This document shows, piece by piece, positions 42,821 to 50,582 of a stretch of 64,000 nt of DNA (position 1 is the stretch's first letter; each line of letters begins with the position of its first letter). Origin of the DNA: an uncultured Eubacteriales bacterium (GTDB taxonomy: Bacteria; Bacillota; Clostridia; Oscillospirales; CAG-272); NCBI GenBank assembly GCA_905201895.1, contig CAJKPX010000006.1, positions 8,676-72,675 of the forward strand, read 5' to 3'. The position numbers and the translations under genes are program-made. Under the pieces are notes generated by a model. The model was given only the letters and a program-made list of their open reading frames with translations, had not been told where the DNA came from and made no database searches.

Positions 42821-42865
42821 CAAACGCCCCGTTCCAATCAACAGGAACGGGGCGCGTCGCTTTTT
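42821..42865. terminator. Bidirectional terminator
   Basis: CGCCCCGTTCC (42825-42835) pairs with GGAACGGGGCG (42844-42854). On the plus strand CTTTTTG follows; on the minus strand a run of eight T follows, ending the structured region after the spore-protein gene. Confidence 0.9.
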
Positions 42866-43041
42866 GTCATGCGAGTCAACAGCTTGAGCTCTGCCGACCT
42901 TGGGCGACCTCGACGCTGCCGCAAAGAGAGTTCGGGTTTGACCTGCTCTCCCCGACGTATCCACGTCTTGCGGCTGCACCGAGTGCATCACTCACCACTC
43001 AAGCGAGCTGTGAGCAACGGTTTGGGAACTCCGGGTCAAGC
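42866..43041 (-). ncRNA. Candidate structured RNA downstream of the SASP gene
   Basis: About 175 GC-rich bases between the spore-protein stop codon and a terminator have no credible gene but many complementary segments on the minus strand. These are a closing stem (43036-43041 with 42882-42887), a long stem CCGCAA/TTGCGG (42968-42973 with 42919-42924) enclosing two perfect hairpins (GACGT-loop-ACGTC at 42954-42967 and GAGAG/CTCTC), and GAGTG-loop-CACTC (42981-42993). Such density suggests a multibranched RNA. The size and lineage would fit the raiA-motif RNA (ARRPOF) class of Firmicutes, but I cannot confirm that identity by eye. It may be processed from the SASP message or have its own promoter. 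Confidence 0.45.
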
Positions 43042-43239
43042 TTATTTCGTCTTGAGAGAGTTCTCGTAGGACTCGATCATCTTCTTAACCATCTGACCGC
43101 CTACCGAGCCGGCTTGCTTGGAGGTGAGGTCACCGTTGTAACCCTGCTTGAGGTTTACACCGACCTCGCTCGCAGCTTCCATCTTGAATCTCTCGAGTGC
43201 TTCCTTTGCCTCGGGGACAAGAGTTTTGTTGCTTGCCAT
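43042..43239 (-). CDS. Alpha/beta-type small acid-soluble spore protein
   Basis: A 65-residue protein with the two SASP signatures: EALERFKMEAASEVGVNLKQ (with the germination-protease site Glu-Val-Gly) and YNGDLTSKQAGSVGGQMVKKMIE. It saturates forespore DNA, changes it to an A-like form and protects it from UV and damage; GPR degrades it at germination. AGGAG seven bases before ATG 43239 sets the start; an upstream extension is not needed. It is expected to use a forespore sigma-G promoter, but no clear one was found in the upstream 43240-43400 region. Confidence 0.93.
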   Translation of the reverse strand: MASNKTLVPEAKEALERFKMEAASEVGVNLKQGYNGDLTSKQAGSVGGQMVKKMIESYENSLKTK

Positions 43240-43520
43240 CGTTTTTCTCCTGTTCTGAACGGTATGCAAATCTTATGTACCGTTCATTCCTTAGAATTCG
43301 CCGCACACAAGCTCCGTATCCGTTCGTCTATCTATATGATTGAGCTCGCGTTTTGCCGCGGCTCTGTCATTATTGTTCGCCCTCATGCTCGAAATATGAA
43401 TGGAAATACTTTGCAGAAAAAAACGAATCACGCAAAAAATTGATGCAATTCGTCACAAAATGGGATACGGCTCCCGAAAATCAGATTGCTACTTCGCCGT
43501 TCTATAATTTATGATATAGG
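43240..43520. other. Non-coding gap upstream of the SASP gene
   Basis: No gene, strong promoter or stem-loop can be supported in these ~280 bases. GCATACCG near 43263 on the minus strand is a weak resemblance to a sigma-G -10 (CATACTA) and is not called. Confidence 0.4.
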
Positions 43521-43570
43521 AAAAGGGCTGAACCGTCCGCTTTTTCAAGCATTTGGTTCAGCCCTTCTTT
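43521..43570. terminator. Bidirectional terminator after the 45-residue peptide gene
   Basis: GGGCTGAACC (43525-43534) pairs with GGTTCAGCCC (43555-43564), with AAAA before and TTCTTTTT after. Confidence 0.88.
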
Positions 43571-43575
43571 TTCTT

Positions 43576-43713
43576 TTAGCCAAACAGCGAACCGAAATCG
43601 CCGCTGTCGTCGTTTCCGTTTACATTATTGGAAACCGAGATCGACGTGGTGATGATATCGTGCTCGCAGATTTCAAGCGCTTCTGCCCAAGGGGCTACAT
43701 AGTTTTTCTTCAT
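43576..43713 (-). CDS. 45-residue peptide of the YxxPxxE...DIITxS type
   Basis: A short gene 19 bases after the stop of the 1447-residue phosphoesterase, with GAAGGGGG ten bases before ATG. The peptide starts MKKNYVAPWAEALEICEHDI, then ITTSISVSNNVNGNDDSGDFGSLFG. It has no signal or membrane segment. The N-terminal pattern (Lys, Tyr, Pro, Glu, then Asp-Ile-Ile-Thr-x-Ser) and the Gly/Asn/Ser/Asp-rich tail match the peptide at 16735-16869 in size, layout and genomic position. Function unknown; a precursor or signal peptide is one possibility, and a small cytosolic regulatory protein is another. Confidence 0.78.
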   Translation of the reverse strand: MKKNYVAPWAEALEICEHDIITTSISVSNNVNGNDDSGDFGSLFG

Positions 43714-43732
43714 TTTTCAGTTTCCCCCTTCG

Positions 43733-46700
43733 TCAGTTATTGATGCCCAGAATTTCGTCCAGAATCAGCTCGCCCACGTTTTCTCCAATCTCCAGAGCGT
43801 CTGCCTGGTTCCAATGCCACTGGTCACTTCCCAGTATCTCTGCGCTACCGGCGGTTGCATTCCAACGGGTAATTGCGTATTGCGAGTTGTCTACTACATA
43901 GCAGTTTTCCACCGCCTCGGGAAGTCCCTTTTGCATGGAAATGAACGCGTTGTTGACGTCCTCCGTGTCGGCACTCGTGAGATTTTGCGTTTGCGAAATG
44001 GTGCCAACGATAATCGGAAGGTCCGATGCATGAACCGTTCGACCCTCACCCGAAAGCGCCTGTGCAAGCGCGGAAAGATCGGTGCGCACGTCGGAGCAGA
44101 AATACACGAATGCCCTTTGGTACTCCGTGGGATTGGCTCTGTTGGCGCAGCCCTGCATCCAATAGAGTCCCTTGATATTGATCTGATTATATCCGCCGTA
44201 TTCGGAGAGCTCCAGAATATTTTTCTCAACCTGGTCGAGGAAATTTCTGTACATCCGACCCGTTACCGCACTATCGTAGTTAGCGATTTGCAGATACTCT
44301 GCGTAGCTCGGCGACACCCAGTTTCCATCCTGATGCGTGCTTCCCGTAGTATTGTTGAGCAGGCTGGAGCCGCCAAAGGCATATTTGATAAAGCCTGCCA
44401 CTCTGTCCGTTTGCTCATTGTAGTAGGTTGAGAGAGCCTTTGCCATTCCTGCCTCGGGACCAACGTAGCTGACAGAGCTACCAAGATCAACGCCAAGTCC
44501 CAGCGTGGTATTTTGCCAAGGCAGATCACGGTCGCGATTTCCGCTCGAATTATCTCTGGAATTACCTGCGTAGTGGATATTCGCATAACCCGTTTGCAGC
44601 TCGGGAGCCCAAAGATATGCGCTGTTCGCATCGGTGATCTTCGTGTAACCCGCTGCATTCGACTGACCTGCGATGAGGTAGATGTCGATGCTCTTATTTT
44701 CCGTCACGGTGCCGTCATCATCAACGGTAAAGGATGTGGTCTTGGCTTCGCTGTATACGCGCTCCTGTGCACCCTTTTGCTGTGACCAAGCGCGCACCTC
44801 AAAGCGATAATCGCCTGCGGGGATATTTTTGAGCGTGTAGCAGTAGAAGTAATCACCACCGTAGGAATCTGCCGTGATCGGCTCACCGCCGGCGAGGATG
44901 GATTCGTAAAGGTGATAACAATTGGTGTCAACCGTCTTGCCGTTGCAGGTAATCTCAAAGCCCAGCGCTTCGAGATCACGGTAATCACCCTTCAGGGTTG
45001 CAACAAAGCGTGTGTCAACCTTGTTTTCCTCATCGGCAGCTCCCGTCTGGAAGCCCTCCACAACAACCTCGGGTTGATTGATGATCGTAAATTCATCGAG
45101 CACCAATCCGTCCACCTGACGAACGGTCATCACAATTCGGTCACCGTCGACCTTCACCTCAGTGTATGCCGGAATCGCATCGTAGGGACTGATAATCGTT
45201 TGGCACTCCTCCACGTTGGGATTTCCGATCGCATCGTGGTTATAGGTGGTGGAACCAACCGTGGTGTAAACGGTACCCGTTCCCTTTTTGATCAGGTCGG
45301 GGGAATTCTTCGTTACGATCTCACCGTTTTTCATAGGATAGGTGCGCGTGACCAGATGCGAGTGACCCTGGATTACAAGGTCCACTCCGTGCGACTCAAC
45401 CACATCGGCAAGCCATCCTCTGCTCTCTGCCTCTCCCGTTCTGTGATAGAAGGGAGCGTGTACAGTTACAATCGTCCATTTTGCATCGGCGTTTGCCGCG
45501 AGATCAGCTTCGAGCCAGGCTCTCTGTGCATCAAGGAAGACCTTGTCATCGTCTGCGGTTCTGGCATCTCCCGAGTTGAGGACCACAAAGTGAACGTCAC
45601 CGTAATTGAAGGAATACACGGTCTCATCGAGAAACTTTGCAAGGTTCTTCGCGCGGTCTCCCGTCAAGCCCTGGAGAATGGTGGAATCAAATGCAGCACT
45701 ACCGCCATTGTTGGGATGATTGAAATGATAATCGAAGAAAACGTTGCTGGTGGGTCCCTGACAATCGTGATTTCCCAATGCAGCAAAATGAGGAACGGTG
45801 GCGCCTCTTTCTCCCAGCGCCTTGAAGTAGAGATTCCAATGGTCGTGAATATAGTTGGATTCCACAAGGTCGCCCGTGTGGAGGATAAACGCGGGATCGC
45901 TCACCTGCTCAAACGCCTCGTCAAGTGCGGTCTGGGCATACATAAAGCCCTTGGTGCCTCTGGTAGAACCGTTCCAATTCGAGCCCTGGGTATCTCCAAA
46001 TGCAATGAAGGAGAACGACTTGATATTCTCCAATGCAGTTCTGAAGGTGTAGGACTTGCTCCAATCGGTTTCGCTGTTCAAAATACCGATCTGATACTCA
46101 TAAACCGTTGCGGGAGTGAGCCCCGAAATATCCGCCTTGAAGAAATCCTCACCGTCAAATGCATACAGCTCATTTTCTCGGATCGCATCAACAACCGTCC
46201 AATCGGAGGCACCCTGTACTCTGTAACGGAGCGCCATCGTGCCTGTTCCAACAAAATCCGTACGCGCGGTCCAAGCAAAGGCTCGGTCCTTTGCAGCATC
46301 GGTAAAGGAGGTTACAAGATTATAAACGTTTGCATAGAAGCCTTCGTAGACCGGCTCGGTTGTATTGAGTGTATAACTGTTTTTGGTGACATCAATATAT
46401 TCAACCGATGCCTCGGCAGCGCAAACAGAGCCTTTGGAGAGCACACTGATCGAGGCTGCGCTCGAAAGCGCTGCATAGGCACCTCTGCGGATCACGCCAC
46501 CGTTCGGAAGCCCGATCTCAACCATGGTCATGCTCTGCGCGGGATTGATATATGCCTTCACGCGATAAACGCCGGTGCCATACGCACCCTCGGTCTGGTT
46601 TCCGCAAATTCTGATTCCCTCCTCCGAGATCGCAAAGAGCTCCGAGGTGCCGTGCGACACGGAAATCATTTCACCGGCATAGAGCAGACTGCAATCATAC

Positions 46701-48076
46701 ACCGCCTGCTTGCCGCTCGGAATCGAGATCGGAGTGTTTGCCGCCTCGTAAACCGCTTGTGACGTAAAGGAGAAATTATCAATCTCCACGGCACCGTCCT
46801 CACAACGGAGCACAAGGGAGGTCATATAAGGATCGGTTGTAACCTTTGCGTAATTTGCACTTGTACGGTAGCCTGTAACAAGCGTGCTTCCGTCGGGCTT
46901 GGTGATGGTGCTGGTGATGGTTTGTCCCTTCCACGCAATCCTTGCGTGATAGGTAACGTTGAGCATGGTTGCGGAATTGTAGGTGATATAGGTGTCGCCC
47001 GCGCGCACCTTGGTGCTTTTGTTGTTGAATTCGATTTGATTGTGGTATCCGCCGGGAGCAACGTAGAGCGCTCTGGTTTGACCGCTCACTGAACCAACCC
47101 CGGTTCCCTCACCCGTAACCTTGAAATCAAACTCAAAAACGTATTCGTCGGTTGCGCTGTAATCTGCAACGTCAACCAGCTTCGTCCAATCAAATTTGAT
47201 GCTGTTACCGGTGACCATCTTGACCACGCCGTTCTCCAATGCGGGAGCCGTTCCGGTGTAGGTTGAGCTCGAAATGTTTGTTTCAACAGCCCAATAGCCG
47301 TTTGCATTCATCGCCTTGCTTTGGAAAACGATCTCATTTCCCGTGGGCGCATAGGTGGTTGTACCGTCACTGAAGCTGAAATTGCTGATCTCGATCGAAC
47401 CGTCGCAGCAGCGGAATACCCAAGACTTTGTATAATCGTTGATCCCTTTGTAGTCGTTGCTGGTTCTCGTACCGGTCAGGATCACGGTATTGCCGTTTTT
47501 CATGGTGGACTGCACGGTACCGTTGACGTTATCCCAAACGAGCTCAAAGGAATATACGGTGTTGAGCGTATAGGTGCTTGTGTCGGTTGTGTTTTTTCCG
47601 CCTACGTAGATCTTGCTATCCTTTTGGAGATACACCTGATCCAGCCAACCGCCGATCCCAACGTAGAATTCGCGGATATAGTTTGTCTTTTCGGGACAAA
47701 AGACCGCACCGTTTCCGAAATCGGTTACCTTCAGATCAAATCGGATGGTGAAGGTTCCGCTTGTTTTGATCTGCGGGATATTGGTCCACTGCAGCTCCGC
47801 AGACTCCGCCTTGTCCAGATAGATCACGCCGTTGCTGCTCGAGGGCGAGGCAAAGTCATAATACTTCTGACAGGAGCTGGGAGAGCTCTTTTTGAACTCT
47901 GCGGTCCAGAGTGCCGCGCTTCTGTCGAACAGATCATAGTCAAAGCTATCCGAATAGTCATCATTCGCTATGGTCGTAGCGGATACCGATGCAGTGAATA
48001 GCACGCTGACGGTCTGAAGCAGCATCATCAGAACCAACAGAACGGAAATTGATTTTGTTGCCATTCTTCTTTTCAT
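43733..48076 (-). CDS. Large secreted protein: calcineurin-like phosphoesterase plus SASA-type acetylesterase
   Basis: A 1447-residue exported protein with a signal peptide (ISVLLVLMMLLQTVSVLFTASVSA). Approximate order: two concanavalin/LamG-like modules (about 40-245 and 250-445; SWVFRCCDGSIEISNFSF and SLVLRCEDGAVEIDNFSF are the paired closing strands), a beta-sandwich, a purple-acid-phosphatase-like N-domain (about 570-680), a metallophosphoesterase (FIAFGDTQGSNW, LHTGDLVES, ALGNHDCQ, VTVHAPFYH, VIQGHSHLV; about 686-960), a beta domain (DTRFVATLKGDY, about 1021) seen in the two beta-helix proteins, and a C-terminal SASA esterase (IDIYLIAGQSNAAG, about 1130 to the end). It probably removes phosphate and acetyl groups from external glycans. 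AGGAG before ATG. Confidence 0.85.
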   Translation of the reverse strand: MKRRMATKSISVLLVLMMLLQTVSVLFTASVSATTIANDDYSDSFDYDLFDRSAALWTAEFKKSSPSSCQKYYDFASPSSSNGVIYLDKAESAELQWTNIPQIKTSGTFTIRFDLKVTDFGNGAVFCPEKTNYIREFYVGIGGWLDQVYLQKDSKIYVGGKNTTDTSTYTLNTVYSFELVWDNVNGTVQSTMKNGNTVILTGTRTSNDYKGINDYTKSWVFRCCDGSIEISNFSFSDGTTTYAPTGNEIVFQSKAMNANGYWAVETNISSSTYTGTAPALENGVVKMVTGNSIKFDWTKLVDVADYSATDEYVFEFDFKVTGEGTGVGSVSGQTRALYVAPGGYHNQIEFNNKSTKVRAGDTYITYNSATMLNVTYHARIAWKGQTITSTITKPDGSTLVTGYRTSANYAKVTTDPYMTSLVLRCEDGAVEIDNFSFTSQAVYEAANTPISIPSGKQAVYDCSLLYAGEMISVSHGTSELFAISEEGIRICGNQTEGAYGTGVYRVKAYINPAQSMTMVEIGLPNGGVIRRGAYAALSSAASISVLSKGSVCAAEASVEYIDVTKNSYTLNTTEPVYEGFYANVYNLVTSFTDAAKDRAFAWTARTDFVGTGTMALRYRVQGASDWTVVDAIRENELYAFDGEDFFKADISGLTPATVYEYQIGILNSETDWSKSYTFRTALENIKSFSFIAFGDTQGSNWNGSTRGTKGFMYAQTALDEAFEQVSDPAFILHTGDLVESNYIHDHWNLYFKALGERGATVPHFAALGNHDCQGPTSNVFFDYHFNHPNNGGSAAFDSTILQGLTGDRAKNLAKFLDETVYSFNYGDVHFVVLNSGDARTADDDKVFLDAQRAWLEADLAANADAKWTIVTVHAPFYHRTGEAESRGWLADVVESHGVDLVIQGHSHLVTRTYPMKNGEIVTKNSPDLIKKGTGTVYTTVGSTTYNHDAIGNPNVEECQTIISPYDAIPAYTEVKVDGDRIVMTVRQVDGLVLDEFTIINQPEVVVEGFQTGAADEENKVDTRFVATLKGDYRDLEALGFEITCNGKTVDTNCYHLYESILAGGEPITADSYGGDYFYCYTLKNIPAGDYRFEVRAWSQQKGAQERVYSEAKTTSFTVDDDGTVTENKSIDIYLIAGQSNAAGYTKITDANSAYLWAPELQTGYANIHYAGNSRDNSSGNRDRDLPWQNTTLGLGVDLGSSVSYVGPEAGMAKALSTYYNEQTDRVAGFIKYAFGGSSLLNNTTGSTHQDGNWVSPSYAEYLQIANYDSAVTGRMYRNFLDQVEKNILELSEYGGYNQINIKGLYWMQGCANRANPTEYQRAFVYFCSDVRTDLSALAQALSGEGRTVHASDLPIIVGTISQTQNLTSADTEDVNNAFISMQKGLPEAVENCYVVDNSQYAITRWNATAGSAEILGSDQWHWNQADALEIGENVGELILDEILGINN

Positions 48077-48119
48077 GATTTTTCTCCTACCTGTTTTTCA
48101 TTTTTTGGTACTGAAATGA

Positions 48120-48150
48120 CAAAAAATCGCTTATGGGGAAGCGATTTTTG
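48120..48150. promoter_or_regulatory. Inverted repeat in the divergent promoter region
   Basis: CAAAAAATCGCTT (48120-48132) pairs with AAGCGATTTTTG (48139-48150) across six bases. It lies between two divergent starts (48076 minus, 48244 plus), so it is not a terminator for either gene. An operator for the adjacent AraC regulator or a leader hairpin of the large minus-strand gene is likely. Confidence 0.55.
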
Positions 48151-48181
48151 TAGGTTATATCATCATTTTATCATATCGGTA

Positions 48182-48210
48182 TTGACTTTTCAAGACAGAT
48201 ATTGTATAAT
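48182..48210 (+). promoter_or_regulatory. Sigma-A promoter of the AraC gene
   Basis: TTGACT (48182-48187), 17 bases, TATAAT (48205-48210). Confidence 0.85.
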
Positions 48211-48243
48211 TATTAGCAAGAAGTTTACTTTTTGGAGGACATC

Positions 48244-49080
48244 ATGGGATCTCAAGGCTACCATAAAATCGGTCATACCTTTCTTGCTGAATTTTCCTCC
48301 TATATTTGCGGACACGAGGAGGCAGAGCTAACTCGGCGGGTACACTTTCACCGAAATTATGAGTTGATCGTTGTCCTTCGAGGACATTGCGTCTGTACCG
48401 TAAATAAAACAGCCTATCATCTGGAGCAGGGAGACGCAATTTTTATCCTTCCCTTTCAGAGTCACAGTTTCGCCCCCGAGGCAGATTCCGAGGTGCGATG
48501 CTCCGCATTTCACGAGCATATTATTCTCACGCTCTCACAAACGCTGAACGGAAACGTTCCAACGCCCCCCATATTCCATCCCTCCGACGAGGTATTTCAA
48601 TTTTTCACCTCACAAATGCAAATGATGTTCGGAAACGATAGCGGAATGATCAAGCGCATTACACCGCCTGCAAAGCGCATCAAGGTCAAGGGTGTGCTTT
48701 ATGTGATCGAGAGTGAATTTCTCGCCCAGACCGAATTGATTTCGGGAAAGGGAGAAACCGACGCAACGATGGCAGTTGTCACATTTATCTCAAAAAACTT
48801 CAGGTCCAATATTTCTCTGGCAGATGCTGCACGTGAGACCGGCTACAACTACCAGTATCTCTCCAGAACCTTCAATCAGATTCTCGGCTGCAATTTCAAA
48901 TCCCTGCTCAACCAATACCGCATGGAATACGCCTTTTCTCTTTTACAGGACACTGAGCTTCCCCTCTCGCAGATCGCCTATGAAAGCGGATTTCAGAGTA
49001 TCCGCTCCTTTAACAACACCTGCCAAAGAATATTTGGAAAAACACCGCGAGAATTGAAGCTGGAAAATCGTGTTCTGTAA
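48244..49080 (+). CDS. AraC-family transcriptional regulator
   Basis: A 278-residue regulator with an N-terminal cupin (HRNYELIVVLRGHCVCTVNKTAYHL, LEQGDAIFILPFQSHSF) and a C-terminal double helix-turn-helix (FISKNFRSNISLADAARETGYNYQYLSRTFNQIL and TELPLSQIAYESGFQSIRSFNNTCQRIFGKTPRE). GGAGG five bases before ATG 48244 makes it the start rather than the TTG at 48232. It is divergent from the 1447-residue secreted protein, with an inverted repeat in between, so it most likely controls that gene in response to a glycan-derived signal. Confidence 0.92.
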   Translation: MGSQGYHKIGHTFLAEFSSYICGHEEAELTRRVHFHRNYELIVVLRGHCVCTVNKTAYHLEQGDAIFILPFQSHSFAPEADSEVRCSAFHEHIILTLSQTLNGNVPTPPIFHPSDEVFQFFTSQMQMMFGNDSGMIKRITPPAKRIKVKGVLYVIESEFLAQTELISGKGETDATMAVVTFISKNFRSNISLADAARETGYNYQYLSRTFNQILGCNFKSLLNQYRMEYAFSLLQDTELPLSQIAYESGFQSIRSFNNTCQRIFGKTPRELKLENRVL

Positions 49081-49120
49081 ATCGCGCAGCTGATAAGGCG
49101 CTTTTCAAATTCTAATGATA

Positions 49121-49166
49121 AAAAAACAGTGCCGATACTCCAAAACGGAGCATCGGCGCTGTTTTT
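49121..49166. terminator. Bidirectional terminator
   Basis: ACAGTGCCGATACTCC pairs with GGAGCATCGGCGCTGT, with AAAAAA before and TTTTT after. It ends the AraC gene and the convergent esterase gene. Confidence 0.9.
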
Positions 49167-49179
49167 CTTCATTTTTTAT

Positions 49180-50433
49180 TCAACTACAGTAGACGTCACC
49201 CTGGGGAACTTCCTGCTCAACCAATCCCTTTTCAACCAAGAACTCCGCGAGGTCAAGTCCAACCTTTTTCTGCGTTGCGAGATCGGGATGTCCGTTTCCG
49301 CCGCCGGTGTTACGCGTTCCCTTGAACATGTAAAGACCTGCGTCCTCACCGCCAAGTGCACGGATCGCTTTGTTCCAGTAGGATGCCATGCCCGACTTCA
49401 TCATATCGTAAACGAGAACGATCTTCACGTCCTCGCCGTAGGTCGTGCGGATCAGCGTGATCAGCTCGGTTGCCTTTGCCTGGAAATTATTTCCGTTCAC
49501 ACCCTTGCTCTCGTCGTTCGTTCCGAGGTTGATCACCACGATATCGGGCGTGCGAGTGGGCGCATATGCGGTGGAATCGCGATAATAGGATGCCGTTTTA
49601 AACAGGGTGTCAGCCGTGAACTCACGGAAACCTGCCAGCACGCCAACGCCGCTTGCGCTCACCATCGAATAATCAACACCGAGCGCGGATACAGCACCGT
49701 ATGCAAAGGATTGCGTGCCGTCCTGATTCAATGCGTTGCCGGGATTTTCAGCTCCGTTTGCACAGAGATTGCCGTAGCCCGAGGTAATGCTGTCACCGAT
49801 AAACTCGATGAATACATCGGCATTCTTGGGCGCCTCGGCAAAATAACCCGTGAAGCTGAGCTCCTCAAGCACGCAAAGCGCATTCATTGCCTCGGTCTGC
49901 TTGAGCACCTGAACGTGATGCACGCCACCCTCTGCAAAGCTTGCAATCGTGAGCGTGGTGGTGCCGGGATTTGCCTTGAAGCGAGTCGCGGAGCGCACAC
50001 CGTCCACAATGACCGTGAAATACGCGGTTGCGGTGGAGGAATAGGAGGTTGCGGAGGTGGTGACCTTGAGCTTGAGGTCGCCTTCTACGTATGCATTGAA
50101 TTCAATACCAGACGCGCTAAAATCGCACGCCACGCCTGTTCCGACCGTGCGAGTACGTCCGATCACGCGAACAAAGTCTGCGGCAGTTGCAAGCTTGCAG
50201 CTGATCGCTTCGACCGTGGGAGGCTCGGTTGCGGGCTCACCCGAGGTTTCATCGGCATCCGTGGTGTCATCTGCACCTGTGGTCTGTTCGGGCTCACCCG
50301 TGGTGTCATCGGTCTTTCCGGATGTTTTGGTGTCATCATTCGGCTTTTGATCGTTGGGTTGGCAGGCAATAAGCCCCGAGCAGAGGCAGAGTGCCAACGC
50401 TACAAGAAGGATACGAAGAAGTGAATTTTTCAT
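49180..50433 (-). CDS. CE2-like SGNH esterase, lipoprotein
   Basis: A 417-residue lipoprotein (KNSLLRILLVALALCLCSGLIAC) with a Thr/Asp/Glu-rich linker of ~60 residues, a jelly-roll domain (about 85-205; GVACDFSASGIEFNAYVEGDLKLKV-type strands, VIVDGVRS) and an SGNH hydrolase (FIEFIGDSITSGYGN with the catalytic Ser, VINLGTNDES, and GGGNGHPDLATQ with the catalytic His). This two-domain order is that of carbohydrate esterase family 2, which deacetylates plant polysaccharides such as xylan. It is tethered outside the membrane. AAAGGGA before ATG 50433; the promoter is at 50471-50499. Confidence 0.87.
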   Translation of the reverse strand: MKNSLLRILLVALALCLCSGLIACQPNDQKPNDDTKTSGKTDDTTGEPEQTTGADDTTDADETSGEPATEPPTVEAISCKLATAADFVRVIGRTRTVGTGVACDFSASGIEFNAYVEGDLKLKVTTSATSYSSTATAYFTVIVDGVRSATRFKANPGTTTLTIASFAEGGVHHVQVLKQTEAMNALCVLEELSFTGYFAEAPKNADVFIEFIGDSITSGYGNLCANGAENPGNALNQDGTQSFAYGAVSALGVDYSMVSASGVGVLAGFREFTADTLFKTASYYRDSTAYAPTRTPDIVVINLGTNDESKGVNGNNFQAKATELITLIRTTYGEDVKIVLVYDMMKSGMASYWNKAIRALGGEDAGLYMFKGTRNTGGGNGHPDLATQKKVGLDLAEFLVEKGLVEQEVPQGDVYCS

Positions 50434-50470
50434 AATCGGTCCCTTTCTCTTTTGTATTTTTTGTGCATTT

Positions 50471-50499
50471 ATTATACCATACATTGCATCCCTTGTCAA
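50471..50499 (-). promoter_or_regulatory. Consensus sigma-A promoter of the CE2-like gene
   Basis: Minus strand TTGACA (50494-50499), 17 bases, TATAAT (50471-50476) with TG-G before the -10. Confidence 0.9.
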
Positions 50500-50510
50500 G
50501 CAATTACCAC

Positions 50511-50558
50511 AAAAAATGAGCCCGCCATCTCCGATGCGAATTTGTCGGAATGGCGGGC
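50511..50558 (-). terminator. Terminator of the vWA-kinase-phosphatase operon
   Basis: GCCCGCCAT (50520-50528) pairs with ATGGCGGGC (50550-50558), extended by TCCGA/TCGGA; on the minus strand TCATTTTTT follows. Confidence 0.88.
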
Positions 50559-50582
50559 ATTTCGATTGAAAAGCTTGTAAAA

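Noticed and set aside
42806..42991. A 61-codon minus-strand frame in the region called as a structured RNA.
   Set aside because: It runs through the terminator stem and has no ribosome site; the helices explain the region better.
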